From Corythucha ciliata (lineage: Eukaryota; Arthropoda; Insecta; Hemiptera; Tingidae), in contig CM075939.1 of assembly GCA_038030265.1 (NCBI GenBank), positions 47,473,253-47,537,252 of the forward strand: a stretch of DNA of 64,000 nt, in the 5' to 3' direction. Position numbers and translations under genes: made by a program. Position 1 is the stretch's first letter. Each line of letters starts with the position of its first letter. Positions 42,342 through 54,335 of the stretch are shown in pieces. The notes below the pieces were generated by a model. That model was given only the letters and a program-made list of their open reading frames with translations. It was not told where the DNA came from and searched no databases.

Positions 42342-45216
42342 TTAGACTTTAAGTTTTGTTTTTCGAAAAAATTGAATAATTCCCTCTACCACGCAAGGGT
42401 GCCGTACTGAAGAAAGAATAGTTTTCAAATTGAACGGGGATTCAATGATGCCAGTGGCTGTTAAAGAGTCGAGTAACTGTACTCTTGCTGTAATGTATTT
42501 GGAACATTCCATAATAACATGCTCCAACGTATCGACCTCATTGCATACGTCACACAGCGGGGAAACGCTCGCTCCGATCTTGTGCAAGTAAGCCCCACAC
42601 AGACCGTGATTTATCCTTAGTCGTGTGATTGTCGTGCAGGTTTTTTTGTCAACTAAATATTCTGAAAACCACGGTTTTTGATTCACTGACGGCTGCAAGG
42701 ATTTGTAATATAAGCCTTTCTGCGAAGAATCAAATCTGTTCTGCCAGTCGGCCCTAGCCATGTCTAGGATAGAGCTTCGGCACAGTCTTATACATTTATT
42801 GTGAATTACCTTCTGCAAGGTTGTTCTATGTGCATCTCCATAGAAAATTGACCCATAATCTATAGTAGATCTAATTATGTTTCTGTAAAACAGAAGAGCT
42901 ATACACGGATCAGCGCCCCAATATGAACTAGCCACAAGCCTCAGAAGATTGACCAGTTTGTCTGCCTTGTCAACGATCCCCCGAATATGGGGAGTCCAAT
43001 TCATCTTGCGATTCAAAAGCAAGCCTAGAAATTTAACATTTTCTGTGCAGGGAAAATCAACATCCCCCAACTTGATTGTTTCACCCACAGGTAATCTCCT
43101 TTTTTTTTGGAAAAAACGCATGCTTTCGTTTTTGCAGCGGACACATTTAATCCGCAGTCATTGGTCCATTTTAATAGTGCTCGCGTAGCAGTGTCCATTT
43201 CTTTCATGCAAGTGTCAATGGAACGGTGTGTAAAATACAAGCAAGTATCGTCCGCAAATTGGAGTAATGAAACCGCAGGAGGTATATATTGTCGTTAATC
43301 TGCTGAATAAATATTGTATAGAACGGGGCTCATGACATCTCCTTGGGGCAATCCATCCTGTGCGACTGCAGTGAGTGTGTATTTATCATTTATACGGAGA
43401 TGTAGGCGTCGGAAAGAAAAGAGGCTAACAACAAAATTTGTAAATTTGGCGGGTATCCCAAAAGCCATCATCTTTTTAGCAAGGATAGGGAGTTGAACCG
43501 AATCAAAAGCCCCAGTCAGATCAAGAAAAAGTCCAATAGTTGTGCGATCATACGAAAACCCGAACGTTATGTCCGTAATAAGTGCACTCAAATTGTCATA
43601 CGTGGATTTGCCTCGACGGAATCCAACCTGGTGCTTTCCGAATTTATTGTTCGCTTCAAGCCACCAATGAAGGCGGCCCATCAGTATTCGTTCAAATGTT
43701 TTTAATAAGCACGATGACAACGTTATCGGGCGGTATGATGTAGCTTCGTTGTTTGTTTTCCCACATTATGTATATACAATACATAATTGTATGGAACAAT
43801 TATGTATTGCCTCCAGCTATCTGGAATACTGCAGTTAATCCAAATTCGGTTAAATATTATCAAAAGCTCGGTCTGGGTATTACGAGGTAAATGGCTAAGC
43901 ATACAGTAATGGATTTCATCCATTCCAGGGGCTGTGTTAACCCCCGATTTAATTGCAAGTTGCAATTCGGCTATCTCTATTTCACGAGTCAGAAAATGTT
44001 CAATTCCGTCGAGGGGAACTTGGGCATTATTCGGAGCTAAAGAAGGAGCTAACGTGGCCATGAAATCGTTCCACCACTCTCCCTCCGGTAAGGGAGGCCT
44101 GTTATTGGATTTCTTGTTTTGCATTTGTTTTATGTTATCCCACACTTCTCCAATAGGCGTAGCTCTTGAGAGTTTTGAACAGAACGCTGTCCACGACGCT
44201 TTCTTTTTCTCCTTTATAAGTTTTTTGAAGGAGGCGTCCGCATTACGATATGAGATCCAGTTTTCTTCGGATGAGTGACTTTTGTATGCACGGAAAGTTT
44301 CTCGCCTTATGAGCACCTGCTTGGCACATTCTGAATCCCACCAGTCATTCTTTGATCCTTTGGCATTGACTTTATTTGGATGTTTAGGTATAGCGTTCTC
44401 ACAGGCACGGTTGATTTTCCGAATGAAACTATCATAATCCGACTCACCATCCACGTGGACTTCGTCGATGGATTCCAAAAAGGCTTTGTATTTGTCCCAG
44501 TCTGCTCTGTGAATGTCCCAAGTGTGTCTCAATTTGCTAGTTCTGAACTCTTATCGCTGATTAGCAGTTATTAAAATTGGATAGTGATTAGATCCCATTG
44601 GGTCAGGCAAGACTTCCCAATGAAACATACCAGCAAGGTCAGGAGTGCAAAGGGTAATATCAGGTGTGGATTTGCGAGATTGAAAAACATTATTAACATA
44701 GGTAGAGGATCCATCGTTGAGTATAATAAGGTTTTGGTTCTCCACTTCTTCCAGCAGGCGGTCTCCCTTGGCATTACAGAAGTCACACCCCCAAGAGTAG
44801 TGATGACAGTTAAAATCTCCCGCTAAAATTAATGGTTTCCTTAAGCTTGACATGAAATTATTCCATTCTTGCCTGGAGATATCATTATGTGGGACATTGT
44901 AAAGAGATGTAATAGTAATTTGTTTGCGTATATTGGGGATATTAATTGATGCTGTAACGGTCATAACATTTTGTATTTTGTAGTAATCAGTTACTTCCGT
45001 GTAGGGAATGGTGTTTTTAAGCAGAAGTGCAACCCCTGCTTTACCGTCAGGCCTGTCTTCCCGTATAATATTGTAACCGGGAAACTGTACATTAACATTT
45101 GGTTTAAACCATGTTTCTGATAAAAAGGCAATGTCCACACTCTCCTCTGCCAAGAAAAGTTTCAGGCTACATTTATTGGCTACAGCTGAACGTGCGTTCC
45201 ACTGTAGTATTTTCAT
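42342..45216 (-). pseudogene. LINE ORF2: endonuclease and reverse transcriptase
   Basis: The ATG at 45216 starts MKILQWNARSAVANKCSL, the endonuclease entry, with FLSETWFKP, LAGDFNCHH and SNHYPI. An in-frame TAA at about 44552 ends it; the same frame continues into the linker (KNDWWDSECAKQV) and RT (TAPGMDEIHYCML, KHQVGFRRGKSTYDNLSA, LFLDLTGAFDSVQ, GLPQGDVMSPVLYN). A stop follows near 43298, then FADDTCLYF (the catalytic pair), a frameshift near 43110, the thumb (NVKFLGLLLNRKMNWTPHI), and a C-terminal C-x-x-C...H...C motif (CDVCNEVDTLEHVIMEC) ending at 42342. A small inverted duplication disrupts the frame at 43777-43809. No RNase H was seen. Confidence 0.88.
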
Positions 45217-45291
45217 TGTGAAGTTATATTAACTAAAAAATAATTCAATATAAGTAGAAAATTAGTGAGGAGATTAAGCCCTCGACCCTGT

Positions 45292-46550
45292 CTATTTCTC
45301 TGGGGAATAATGTAACACTTTATCTTTTATTAGAGATACTACTTCCGCCTGAGACATGTCCGTGGCGGAATATTTACTTTTCAGTTGATTAACCACCGAA
45401 AGAATGATTTCACAAACTTCTCCATCGATCTGCGTCTTGTGTTCTGTGTGGGTTGTTGGTAATGGGATTAATAGGTTGTGGGTCACTATAAAATGATTTA
45501 AGAATTTCGTTGCGTTCCTTTAGTGTTTTGTTAGGAGGTGTTATTGGCCTGGCCCTTTTTGGGGGTCGACTGGAAAAGCAGAGAGGCGGAAAATGCCTGA
45601 TTTCTTGAAGGTTCGGTACGGGTGCAAAAACATTTTTAAACGTCCTACCAGACAGCCGATCTTTTGCCTCTGTAAATGTTAAATGCTCGGCGTGCATTAG
45701 AGTGCGGATAGAATTTTGCCTATTTGATTCTGGGCATGCTTTACTATCCAAGGAACCATGATTTCCTTTACAATGTATGCATTTAGGAGATGTGTTAGTA
45801 CAATCTTTTGAATTATGTCCTTCGCCACACTTACTGCAGCGCTCAGTTCCTTTACATTGCCGGCTCATATGTCCGTATCTAAGGCATTTAAAACATTGCG
45901 GACTACGCGGAATGTACGGTTCCACCGGGCAGCGTACGCGATATAATGTAACACTACTTGGTATGATCAAACCCCTAAAAGTCAACAGAATTGTCTGCGT
46001 CGGGATAAACTCGGTTTTATTTTCCCCGTCTCTTGCTTTCCGTAGAAAACGTCTGGCCTTGATTAGTTTAATACTAGGGTCCTCCGAGACAGCCTCGGAA
46101 ACGATATCTTCTTCGGACATGTCTTGCAAAACTCCTTGTATAATGCCTTGCCGTTCGAGAAGGAAGCTTGGAATGTAAGAACGCAATTTCTTTTCTTTTA
46201 GTACGGGTGAGTTTAACAAAACATTAGCGAACTCTCGCTTATTCAGTTCTAGCTTAACTCTGTTGCGGCCCACGGATTTGATCTGCACCACACTATTTTC
46301 AATGTACGGGTGAACTTGACGAATAATTTTCCCTAGGCTCATTGGGTGGATGCGACCAACATTTCCCGAATGACTCGATGAAAATGCAGTACGGTCCGGA
46401 GTCCACTTTTTCAAACAAACGAGTTACTCTTACTTCATTAATTGATATGTCCATTGTGTTATTATCCTTGTTAGTAACAGGTGTCGTATTTTCAGGCCCC
46501 ACCACCTTGTCAGGCGGTAGGTGCCTCCCATCTTCTGATTCATCACTCAT
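45292..46550 (-). pseudogene. LINE ORF1 (RNA-binding, zinc knuckles)
   Basis: I place the start at the ATG at 46548-46550 (MSDESEDGRHLPPDKVV). A frameshift near 46390 leads to the central RRM-like region (IHPMSLGKIIRQVHPYIENS, VKLELNKREFANVLL), followed by three knuckles: CFKCLRYGHMSRQC, CSKCGEGHNSKDC, CIHCKGNHGSLDSKAC. A second frameshift near 45480 carries the C-terminus to 45292. The knuckle order and spacing are typical of Jockey/I-group ORF1 proteins, which coat element RNA. Confidence 0.85.
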
Positions 46551-49500
46551 TGTCGAGGAAAATGAAAATAAATAAATTCTCTCTAACCAAAGTTCTCTAC
46601 TGTGAGTTGAGAGGTAGATGAGACGAATTATAGATATAAAAAACAGGTAGATAGACGATACGGAAGAAAAGATGTTCACTGTTCAAAGGACAGAGACATG
46701 CTTTGTTTAATTTCGCTGGGGTCTTCGCCGCTGGTTCGGAAACGCCTTTTTTACCCTGCAGAGAACCGGGGAGCCTGGCCCCTTTACTAATTGTGCTACC
46801 TCCGGTACTATAATGGGACGTAGATTGCACTTTCCCCTGAAATGGGCCAGTATATTCCCGGTTTATGAATTCTGAGGTCGAAAAGCACGTTGAAACTTTG
46901 GGTTCTTACTCACTCAAAACAGGAGCTTAGCTCCCTAAAGATCATTGCTCCGTTTACTTATGAAGATACGTTCTTCCAAACGTGCCTCCACGCGTTTGTC
47001 CCCCCCCCCTCCCTAAAGCCAAGGTTTTGTAACCGTAGTTATAGCAGCCTGGACCTGTGGGCTTCACGGAGGGTTAGTATTGGGTCCATTTCGAACACAT
47101 TTCTTTTCAGGCATCTGGGCTTTAAAACAAAGAAAAAGGAGCCACAAGAACCCAGGGGTCACATTTTGTTTCGTCAAGATGTCCACTTTTCCGAATTTCA
47201 CTCCCTAAAACACCAATATCGAGGAATTTTTGAGATGAAAACCAAGTTCGCTGGTTTTTGTCACGATCAAAGCAATTTCGCGCGGGGTGCGCCCAAATCC
47301 AGAGACTGTTTTCGCTTATTTGTTTTGCCTGTAAAAAACGTTTTCCCGGATCTGGCTCACTTAGAAATAAATTCCTCATATCGCACCCATCCAAGAAGAC
47401 TGTTACAACTCAAAATAGCGTTTTTCTCAGACTTTGAAGTCAAATGTTTGATCAAAACCAATTTCGCTCATTTCGTGGAGTATGGACATGGAAATTAATT
47501 TTCATTTTTGGGCTCCGAAAAAGCATTTAATGCATGCTAATAATCCCACTTTGCGTGTTTTGTTGTAACGCTATTCTAAGATTATTTGTTCAACTTTTTT
47601 TTATTGCCACATTCATCTGGTGATTAAGAAATTGCTTTAATTTCGTTGTTTGGTACCAAGAATGCGCATGTATTTCCAACTCGATTCATGCTGGGAGTTC
47701 TTTGGGCTCAACCCACAACCTACAAAAATGTATTAATTAGTCAGTGACAAGCGAAACACAGCCTTTAATACAGTCTTACAAACAGTCTTTTCATTTAGAA
47801 TTAAATTTGGCATCGCGACTAGAACACAAATTTCTTAGGTAACTGATAGTATCACTTTTTTCTAAGGCCTTTACAAGTTCCCACTAATTTTTCTTAATAC
47901 TTAGCAAACGAATTATACGGAAAAAACGCACACGACTAAAAGAGGGAGAAAAAGAAAGCGTCCAGGAATAAACTTGAATGAAACTACAACATAAGAAAGA
48001 ACGATAATTAAAAGAGGGTTGACCCACCGATGGATAAGAGTGCTTCTGCCATATCGGCAGTGTGCCAGGCCTACAGTTTTTCCCGTAGATTTTCAGTTTT
48101 TTTCGTTAATCCCTAGCTGTACAGGTATTTTTGTGGACTTCAACAGTTTTTACGATGCCCCCCACCCTACCGAATTAGCAGAAAACACCCAATAAATCGT
48201 AAATTGACGACCCTTTTGTGAAATTTGAGATGCCTATTGGCGGTGAACACCGAAAGAAGCATTGGTTAAAATGTTAAAACATAAATTGATGCCGAATGTT
48301 TGTGATTTTTTTCTAGTATTTGTTGTGTTCCTCTGAAATGGCTATTTAAGACTGAAAATTGCGACTTATCCTCGATAATTCAAACCAAATAATAGGTACT
48401 ACTACTAATAATAATATAATAGGTAACTGCGTTATGTGAAATTAAGATTACAAATTAAATTGAAGTCGCTGAAAAACAAGTCCCCGTCATTTTGTCGGTT
48501 ATTAGGAAAACGAGTCAAATTTTGAAGGTTAGCTTTCCAGGGTTTTAACGTGAAACGAGGGGTTTTTCTTCTTCGAGCAGGTCAGATATTCCAGTTCCTC
48601 AGCGGTATAAATCACGTTACGTGGCTGCAGAAGTAGGTAGGTACATTTCGTATTTGATTTCTTCACAAAAACGGGGGGAAACGGTTTTAAAACGCCAGAA
48701 AATGATTAAGGGGATGGGGGCTTTGAAAAATGAACTCAAGTGTGTATCATTTGTTTTAAACTGATTTTTTAGTGCTTGAGGAAAGTAACAACATTGATTT
48801 TGCCTTGAATCAAATCTTGGATAGTAACAGCAGGGATGCCGGGGGTAGTAGAGTGGAAAGGAGTCGTAGTTCACGCCCCCTCCCCCCCACGGCGACTCCA
48901 TTATAAACTCTTTTTTGTTGTTGTTAACTTTTTATGTATTTGAATTTACGTCTCGCAACCGTAAAATTGTGTTTATAGTCAAATATTTCCCTCGTGGCAA
49001 CAGTTTCACGCTGTTACCTCGTTTCTTTACCCCTCTGCCCACACCCACGACATTACCAACCGAAACAATCCTTCGCCGTCCCAACCCCTTCACCCACCAC
49101 CAAGACTATTCCAACTCTTTTCTTTACTATTGGTCGTAAACAAAAGAAAATAGCGTGTATTCGTGTATCGCACCCCTCCACAAACCCCCACCGCACTATC
49201 ATGAAACCCCCCCGAGGGAATAAGAAACTCACATACCTTCAGGCGCGATTTCACGAATTTCATGTTTAATTGTCCGTGTGCAATGGAGATGAGACAACGG
49301 CGAAAAAGCGTATTATAAGACGTAGCAAAAGTCTTCAAGACGTTGGAGGGGAAAGGGAGGGGGAGAACAAATTAAAAAATTCCTGTACGAATATTCCCAA
49401 AGGGCAAGGGGGTAAGCCCCCCTGGGGAAATGTAAGCGTAATTTGACGATGGTGGAAAGATGGGTCAACATAACATCAAAAGAAATGTTGAAATGGAGTT

Positions 49501-50289
49501 TCGTGTTATTTTATTTTGAATATTATGTACCTCGCAGTGCGTTACAAAGCTCCTTCAAGAAGTGTGTAAGATGGTGAGGGTGGGCGGGTATTTCATTTTA
49601 CTTAAATATTTAATTTTCAGACAACTGAAACAACTGAACTGAGCTCTATTTCTTTCTTTTTTTTTTCAGTAGTGTACATTCTCTCTGTTTTTGTCTTTTA
49701 TCACGACGCACATGAGCGTGAAATGAAAGCTGCCCCCCTCCCTCACCAAATCCCTCAATCTTTCCAAAGGTGAATTAAAAAACCAAAAAAAGCGACTTAA
49801 CTTTCTTTCGGTGGTTGGGTGTAATAATCCAAAATCTTTGAAGTCTCCCCTCGTGGACGCCCGAGAGTAGTGTTGTTGATGGGCAACCGCACCCTCAGGA
49901 CTCTCGCTAATTTCCATCTTCTTGATTACTTTCCGAAGGGGTTCCGCACGCAAAATTTTCTCATGAAATAGGAGTGACGGTATGGCGGGGAGGAGAGCGG
50001 ATGGGGCGAAGTTCAACAACAATGTCATAGACACATAGTTTGGAAATAATTTAGATGGTCGAGTGAGGAGAGAGGGGGAGGGGGGCTCGCTGCACTTCTC
50101 CTTTACGAGTAGTTAATTTCGTGTGGTTCCAATCAGACGAGTTTAACAAAAAAAAATCTTTAAATTTGAGGATTTCCATCCAGATATTGACTAAAAATTT
50201 GATTCTGCAGAATTTTTCACTTCCCTCCATTACACCGGTTCCCAGTGGTAGATCTGAGATTTTATTTTGTAAGGGGTTCTATACCATAA
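46551..50289. other. Gene-free region (LINE leader at its left edge)
   Basis: 46551-46870 may be the LINE 5' leader. A 202-codon plus frame at 46890-47498 has no recognisable domain and its composition matches the surrounding DNA; I do not call it. Further right: a C10 run at 47000, poly-T tracts, and C-rich strands at 48880 and 49015. Nothing recognised. Confidence 0.45.
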
Positions 50290-50620
50290 ATCCGCTCTTG
50301 CTAAAAATGCGAATTAACGCGTTAATTTTTCGCGAGTTTTTTCTGGGTTTTAGCCATAAGCTTGCCTGTACAGGAGCCACGAATTGACGTTTTTTCAATT
50401 TTAGCCGAGCATTAGCAATTTTTCCCAATTTAAGCGTTCTCAATTTTAGTCGCAATTTATTTCTGATTTTTAGCCGTAAATTAGCGGATTTCCTCAAATT
50501 GATCTTTCACGTTTCAGCAGCTGTCGCTTCTTGTCCACTATAGCCTCGTATTTCCTCGATTTTTGCAGCGAATGAGCTATTTATCTACATTAGGGGATTT
50601 AGCTGTGAGCAGACGCTGAT
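50290..50620 (-). repeat. Family B repeats, inverted (array 4)
   Basis: Words gaattgacgttttttcaatt, ttagccg, cattagcaatttttcccaat, attagcgg at about 30-base spacing, the complement of the B consensus. The 50279-50497 minus frame is a repetitive Lys/Leu/Arg translation of it. Confidence 0.65.
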
Positions 50621-50689
50621 ACAGGATTTCCTCGAGCGAAGGGGCTTGGGAATAAATTGTGTACTTCGCTCTACTAAAAAAAGACTTGA

Positions 50690-51730
50690 CAGCCATTCAC
50701 TGCATAAAAATAGCTAAACTAACAATTCAAACCATAAAAAAAAGTGCTAAACTGACTATAATCGTGCCCCAAAATGGCAAAACTGACGATTTGTGCCTTC
50801 AAAATGGCTAAACTGACTATTCATGCCCTTAAAATTGGCAATTAGACCTCTCTAAAAATCGCCAAAATGATTCTACGTGCACTAAATGACTAATTGGCTG
50901 AAGTGACTATTCGTGCAGCCCTGAAAATGATTACCACTTTGAAAATAGCTAATCGGCTATTCCCTCTCTCAAAATGGCTGAACTGACGATTTCCGCCGTG
51001 AACATTCCTAAACAGATGATTCCTGTCCTTGAAGGCTGCGAAATCGGACCATTTGCGTTGCCTTGTTCTTGTCTTTACGGGATTATTTGCACGCACGGTG
51101 GATAACCGATTTAAAAATGGCCAAACTGACTTTAAGAGCTAAAAAAATGTTTAAACTGACGATTCGGGCCCTGAAAACGCATAAATGAATTATTCCCGCC
51201 CTGAAAATGAGGCCAAATTGTCCAGTCTCGTTCCAAAAATGGCCAAACTGGCAATTCTCATCTTGGTGTGACGTCCAATTTGCGCCTAGAAATGAAAAAT
51301 CACTGACTACGCGCCCTCAAAATGGCAAAACTGGCTAATATACAAGCGATGAAATCGGAAAAAACTGGCTCTTTGCGCCCTAAAAATAGCTCAACTGTCG
51401 ATACGCTCCTTGAAAATGCCTAAGCTGACGATTCTTGCTCTAAGAATAACACATTGACTATTCATGCCCTTGAAACGGTCATACGCCGTAAAATTGGTAA
51501 AACTGACTATAATAATTACGTGGCTTATTAATGGTTAAACTGACTATTCGCGCTTTGAAGACCCCTAAAAAGATGATTCTTGTTATTAAAATTACAAAAT
51601 CGACTATTTGCGCGTCAAAAACTGTTAAACTGGAGCCATTTCACACCTTGAAAATGTCTTACGATGCACGCCCTAAAAATAGAAAACTATCTATTAAGCC
51701 TTAAACATGGTCAAGCTTATCATTTGCGCC
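50690..51730 (+). repeat. Family A repeats (array 3)
   Basis: Clear monomers: aaaatggcaaaactgacgat, gccttcaaaatggctaaact, gactattcatgccctt, at about 30-base spacing, fading near 51730. It directly follows inverted B repeats, so A and B are again neighbours, as at 9-11.6 kb. Confidence 0.75.
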
Positions 51731-51984
51731 CTACGGAGGCTGCTGACGATTTTGCGCCTTCAAAGTGGCTGTCTGCACTAAAAAAAACTATACCAAACAT
51801 GGCTAATCGTGCCCTTAACCCACCCCTTTGCACAGTGGGCAAAGCAACGTGCCCTTTGCGCACTGATCCGTGGCTGTCCTCAGCCCACCAAAATATCAAC
51901 TCCCTCCACCCCCCACCAGGCTGAGTGTTGGTTAGATGCAGCTTAAGGACTGGGTAAACTGACTACTCTCATACTAAGACTGCT

Positions 51985-52998
51985 GCATCGTCTCCAGACT
52001 ATTCCATATATCCGTCATTTCGCGTCTTCCAGTGTCATGGGAATGACTGGGTTGTTGTGAGCTTTGAGAAGCTTCTTTTGCCAGCTCGTCTACCCTATCA
52101 TTTCCGGATATACCCGCGTGGCTTGGTATCCACGCAATGTATACCATACTTCCTCTATTACGTAAATCTGCGATGGCTCGAAGAACCCTTATAGCGAGTG
52201 CATTCGAGGTAAATTTATTTTTTACGAGTTACACCGAATTAAAAGAATCTGTTACGATTAGCACGTTCCTGCTCTCGGAATTCAATCTGACAGCGGATAG
52301 ATGGAAATCCAGAGCGAATAGAATCGCAAACAATTCCGTCGTCAGTATTGACGAGTTAGAGTCTAATGTTTTGGAGTCGTAGCTCACGCCAGGGATGTAG
52401 AAGGCACACCCAACCCCTCGTTCACTCTGCGATTCATCTGTGAAAGTGAAGTTCCTGTATCGTTCTACCATCAAAGAGAATTCGCTTCGAATGGCACGTG
52501 GTGGTAGGAGATCTTCTGAACTACCTACCATTGCTAGATCAATACAGGTATCAGGCAAGAACCAGGGATACACCTCAAACTCAATCTTAGGCAAGGCTGG
52601 ATACTGCTCAAAATTATACAGCACCAAATCTTCCCTAGCCCGAAAAAAAGATGGCCGGGTTCGAGTTGGGAGGCTGTCATAGTCTGATAGATTATTCATG
52701 GCTAAGTGCTGGTTCAGAAAGTGATGTGGCTCTGTACTTAGTCCAGCCATATAATTATGGATGGATGATTTGTTTTCGTCTGTATTGAGGGGGGAGTCGA
52801 CTTGCCACTACAAACAAAGCGATCGTAGGGCTCGTGTGGAAGGCCCCGGTTGCGATCCTGAGTCCTTCGTGCGACACGCGATCACGAATGGGGCAGATCC
52901 ATATTATACCAGAACCCGTAATCGATCTTTGACCCAATAAGAGCGTCAAAAATGCGCAAGAGCGTTTTTGTTTCCGCCCCCCACCTGTGATTTGCAAT
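51985..52998 (-). pseudogene. LINE ORF2: RT end and RNase H
   Basis: From 52998 down: NHRWGAETKTLLRIFDALIG, SKIDYGFW, GLRIATGAFHTSPT, then a linker (PHHFLNQHLAMNNLSDYDSL, LPKIEFEVYPWFLPD) and RNase H: FTFTDESQSERGVGCAFYIP (TDGS expected; Gly is replaced by Glu), SILTTELFAILFALDFHL with the catalytic Glu, VLIVTDSFNSV with the second Asp. A frameshift near 52230 puts the last part (LAIRVLRAIADLRNRGSMVY, WIPSHAGISGNDRVDELAKE) in another frame. Several frame changes; inactive. RNase H would remove the RNA template. Confidence 0.82.
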
Positions 52999-54198
52999 TA
53001 TTCGAATTGTATTGAGATCCAGAGATCGAAAGGTTCACTCTGTTTATACACTGACCTGACCAAGGCGTTCGATTCAGTGGATTATTTTTTGCTGATTCAT
53101 AAATTGCGTTTGTCTGGAGTAGGGGAACCGCTTCTGAGTTGGGTTCAATCTTATTTGGTAAACAGATCTTTTCGTGTTGGTTATGGAGGCCGTTTTACAG
53201 CTCCCGTTAGCATAGGTTCAGGTGTGCCTCAGGGTTCTCGGTCTGGGCCAGTCTTGTTTTCTATTTTTATTAATGACGTGGTCAGGGTTGTTCAATCGTC
53301 AAGAGTTTCTCTGTTTGCGGAGTTTCCTCGTTTGGTGATATCACGCTTTTGCAGAATGATTTATCCGCGCAGTTCATTGGTGGTGTACCCTAAATAGGCT
53401 CTCGTTGAATATTGGCAAATGTCATTATATTTGTTTTACTAATAAAAGAGTCTCTCTTTCTAAACATCATTCTTTGTCTTACAACATAGGTGAGGTGACT
53501 TTCCAAGAAGTAGATTCTGTGAAGGATTTGTGTGTCGTCTTCGAATCCCATTATTCGTACATTTCCAATAAGGCCTACCGAAACCTGGGGTTCATAAAAC
53601 GATTTTCTTCGATTTTTCGAAAGTATTTGCGATTAGAACCCTTCATCTGACTCTAGTCGGAAGTATTCTTGATTATGGTTCCGCCGTGTGGTCTCCTCAT
53701 TATAAATCACATATTGAGGAGTTAGAAAAGGTTCAAAGAAGGACTTGTAGGTATTTAATGTTTAAATCTTATTTGGAGTACTTGGACTATGACGATGCCC
53801 TACAGACTTTACGTCTGGACTCATTAGAAGCACGTCGTGCTGTCTCTTCATTGCTTTTTGGGTGGAAGTTGTTGAACGGACTGGTTGATGCTCCTGAGCT
53901 GCTGGCTCAGTTGGAATTGAGGGTGCCTGGTCTGAGAACAGGTGATCTTTATGCTGTCCCATTTGGAAGGACCTGACGCGTATTGACCCTTTTGAAAATG
54001 GCCTATTTGGCTTCAAGAAAAAGGCCTTAGAGTTTTTTTTAGTAGGTAGTTAGTGAATGCATGTCGTACTTGTTTTTATTTATTTACTTTTACATGTCAT
54101 CCTTGATCATTTATGTTTCTTGGCGTTTGACTGTTCTGTTATGGGGTTCCAATACCCTGTTTGAACTTTTGCTAATAAAAATGAAAAAAAAAAAAAAA
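52999..54198 (+). mobile_element. 5'-truncated LINE with poly(A), inserted in opposite orientation
   Basis: It contains the C-terminal half of an RT, a short 3' UTR ending in gctaataaaaatg and A15 (54184-54198). It lies inside the minus-strand LINE just described: host sequence resumes on both sides. No convincing long target duplication is seen. Confidence 0.78.
53010..54053 (+). pseudogene. Non-LTR reverse transcriptase, C-terminal half
   Basis: Frames in order: LYTDLTKAFDSVDYFLLIHK (first catalytic Asp), GVPQGSRSGPVLFSIFINDV, then LFAEF where the FADD box should be (a small deletion and frameshift near 53320 removed the second Asp), SLNIGKCHYICFTNKR, then DYGSAVWSPHYKSHIEELEK and VQRRTCRYL, RRAVSSLLFGWKLLNG, and after one more shift DPFENGLFGFKKKALEFFLV with a stop at 54051-54053. 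The last part (LF-GWKLLNG) resembles several CR1/Jockey-like elements; lineage uncertain. Confidence 0.8.
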
Positions 54199-54335
54199 TC
54201 CTTCCTAACGCGGTTTATGACGTCCTGTACATGTTCTTTCCACCTCAAGGCGCTTTTCAAAGTTAACCCCAGGAATTTGCGTGCGTTTGCGTAAGCTGCA
54301 TTCTGAAAAAGCAACCGGGAAGGTGAGTGTCCCGG
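54199..54335 (-). pseudogene. RT thumb piece of the RNase H LINE
   Basis: Reads NAAYANARKFLGLTLKSALR, then WKEHVQDVINRVRK, ending at the nested LINE's poly(A). It continues at 52998 on the other side of the insert. Confidence 0.75.

Larger units (their letters stand above)
42240..46550 (-). mobile_element. I-clade-like LINE, nearly full-length but inactivated
   Basis: ORF1 with zinc knuckles and ORF2 with endonuclease and RT lie in order on the minus strand, with a 76-base gap between them. The 3' side is AT-rich and contains ttaaaaaaaataa (complement of 42256-42271), possibly the tail. The 5' leader may extend to about 46870; I could not find a target duplication. It differs in sequence from the Jockey LINE at 22-31 kb and from the fragments at 52-56 kb. 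Confidence 0.85.
51985..54335 (-). mobile_element. LINE fragment with RNase H (host of a nested LINE)
   Basis: Minus-strand ORF2 remains run from about 54335 to 51985 and are split by a plus-strand LINE at 52999-54198. Removing the insert brings the RT thumb (KFLGLTLKSALRWKEHVQDV) next to NHRWGAETKTLLRIFDALIG. The RNase H domain marks an I-group lineage different from the other LINEs in the window. Confidence 0.75.

Noticed and set aside
46890..47498. 202-codon plus frame as a host exon
   Set aside because: No domain, no plausible splice context, and its Phe/Leu/Lys/Ser make-up matches the local AT-rich DNA.
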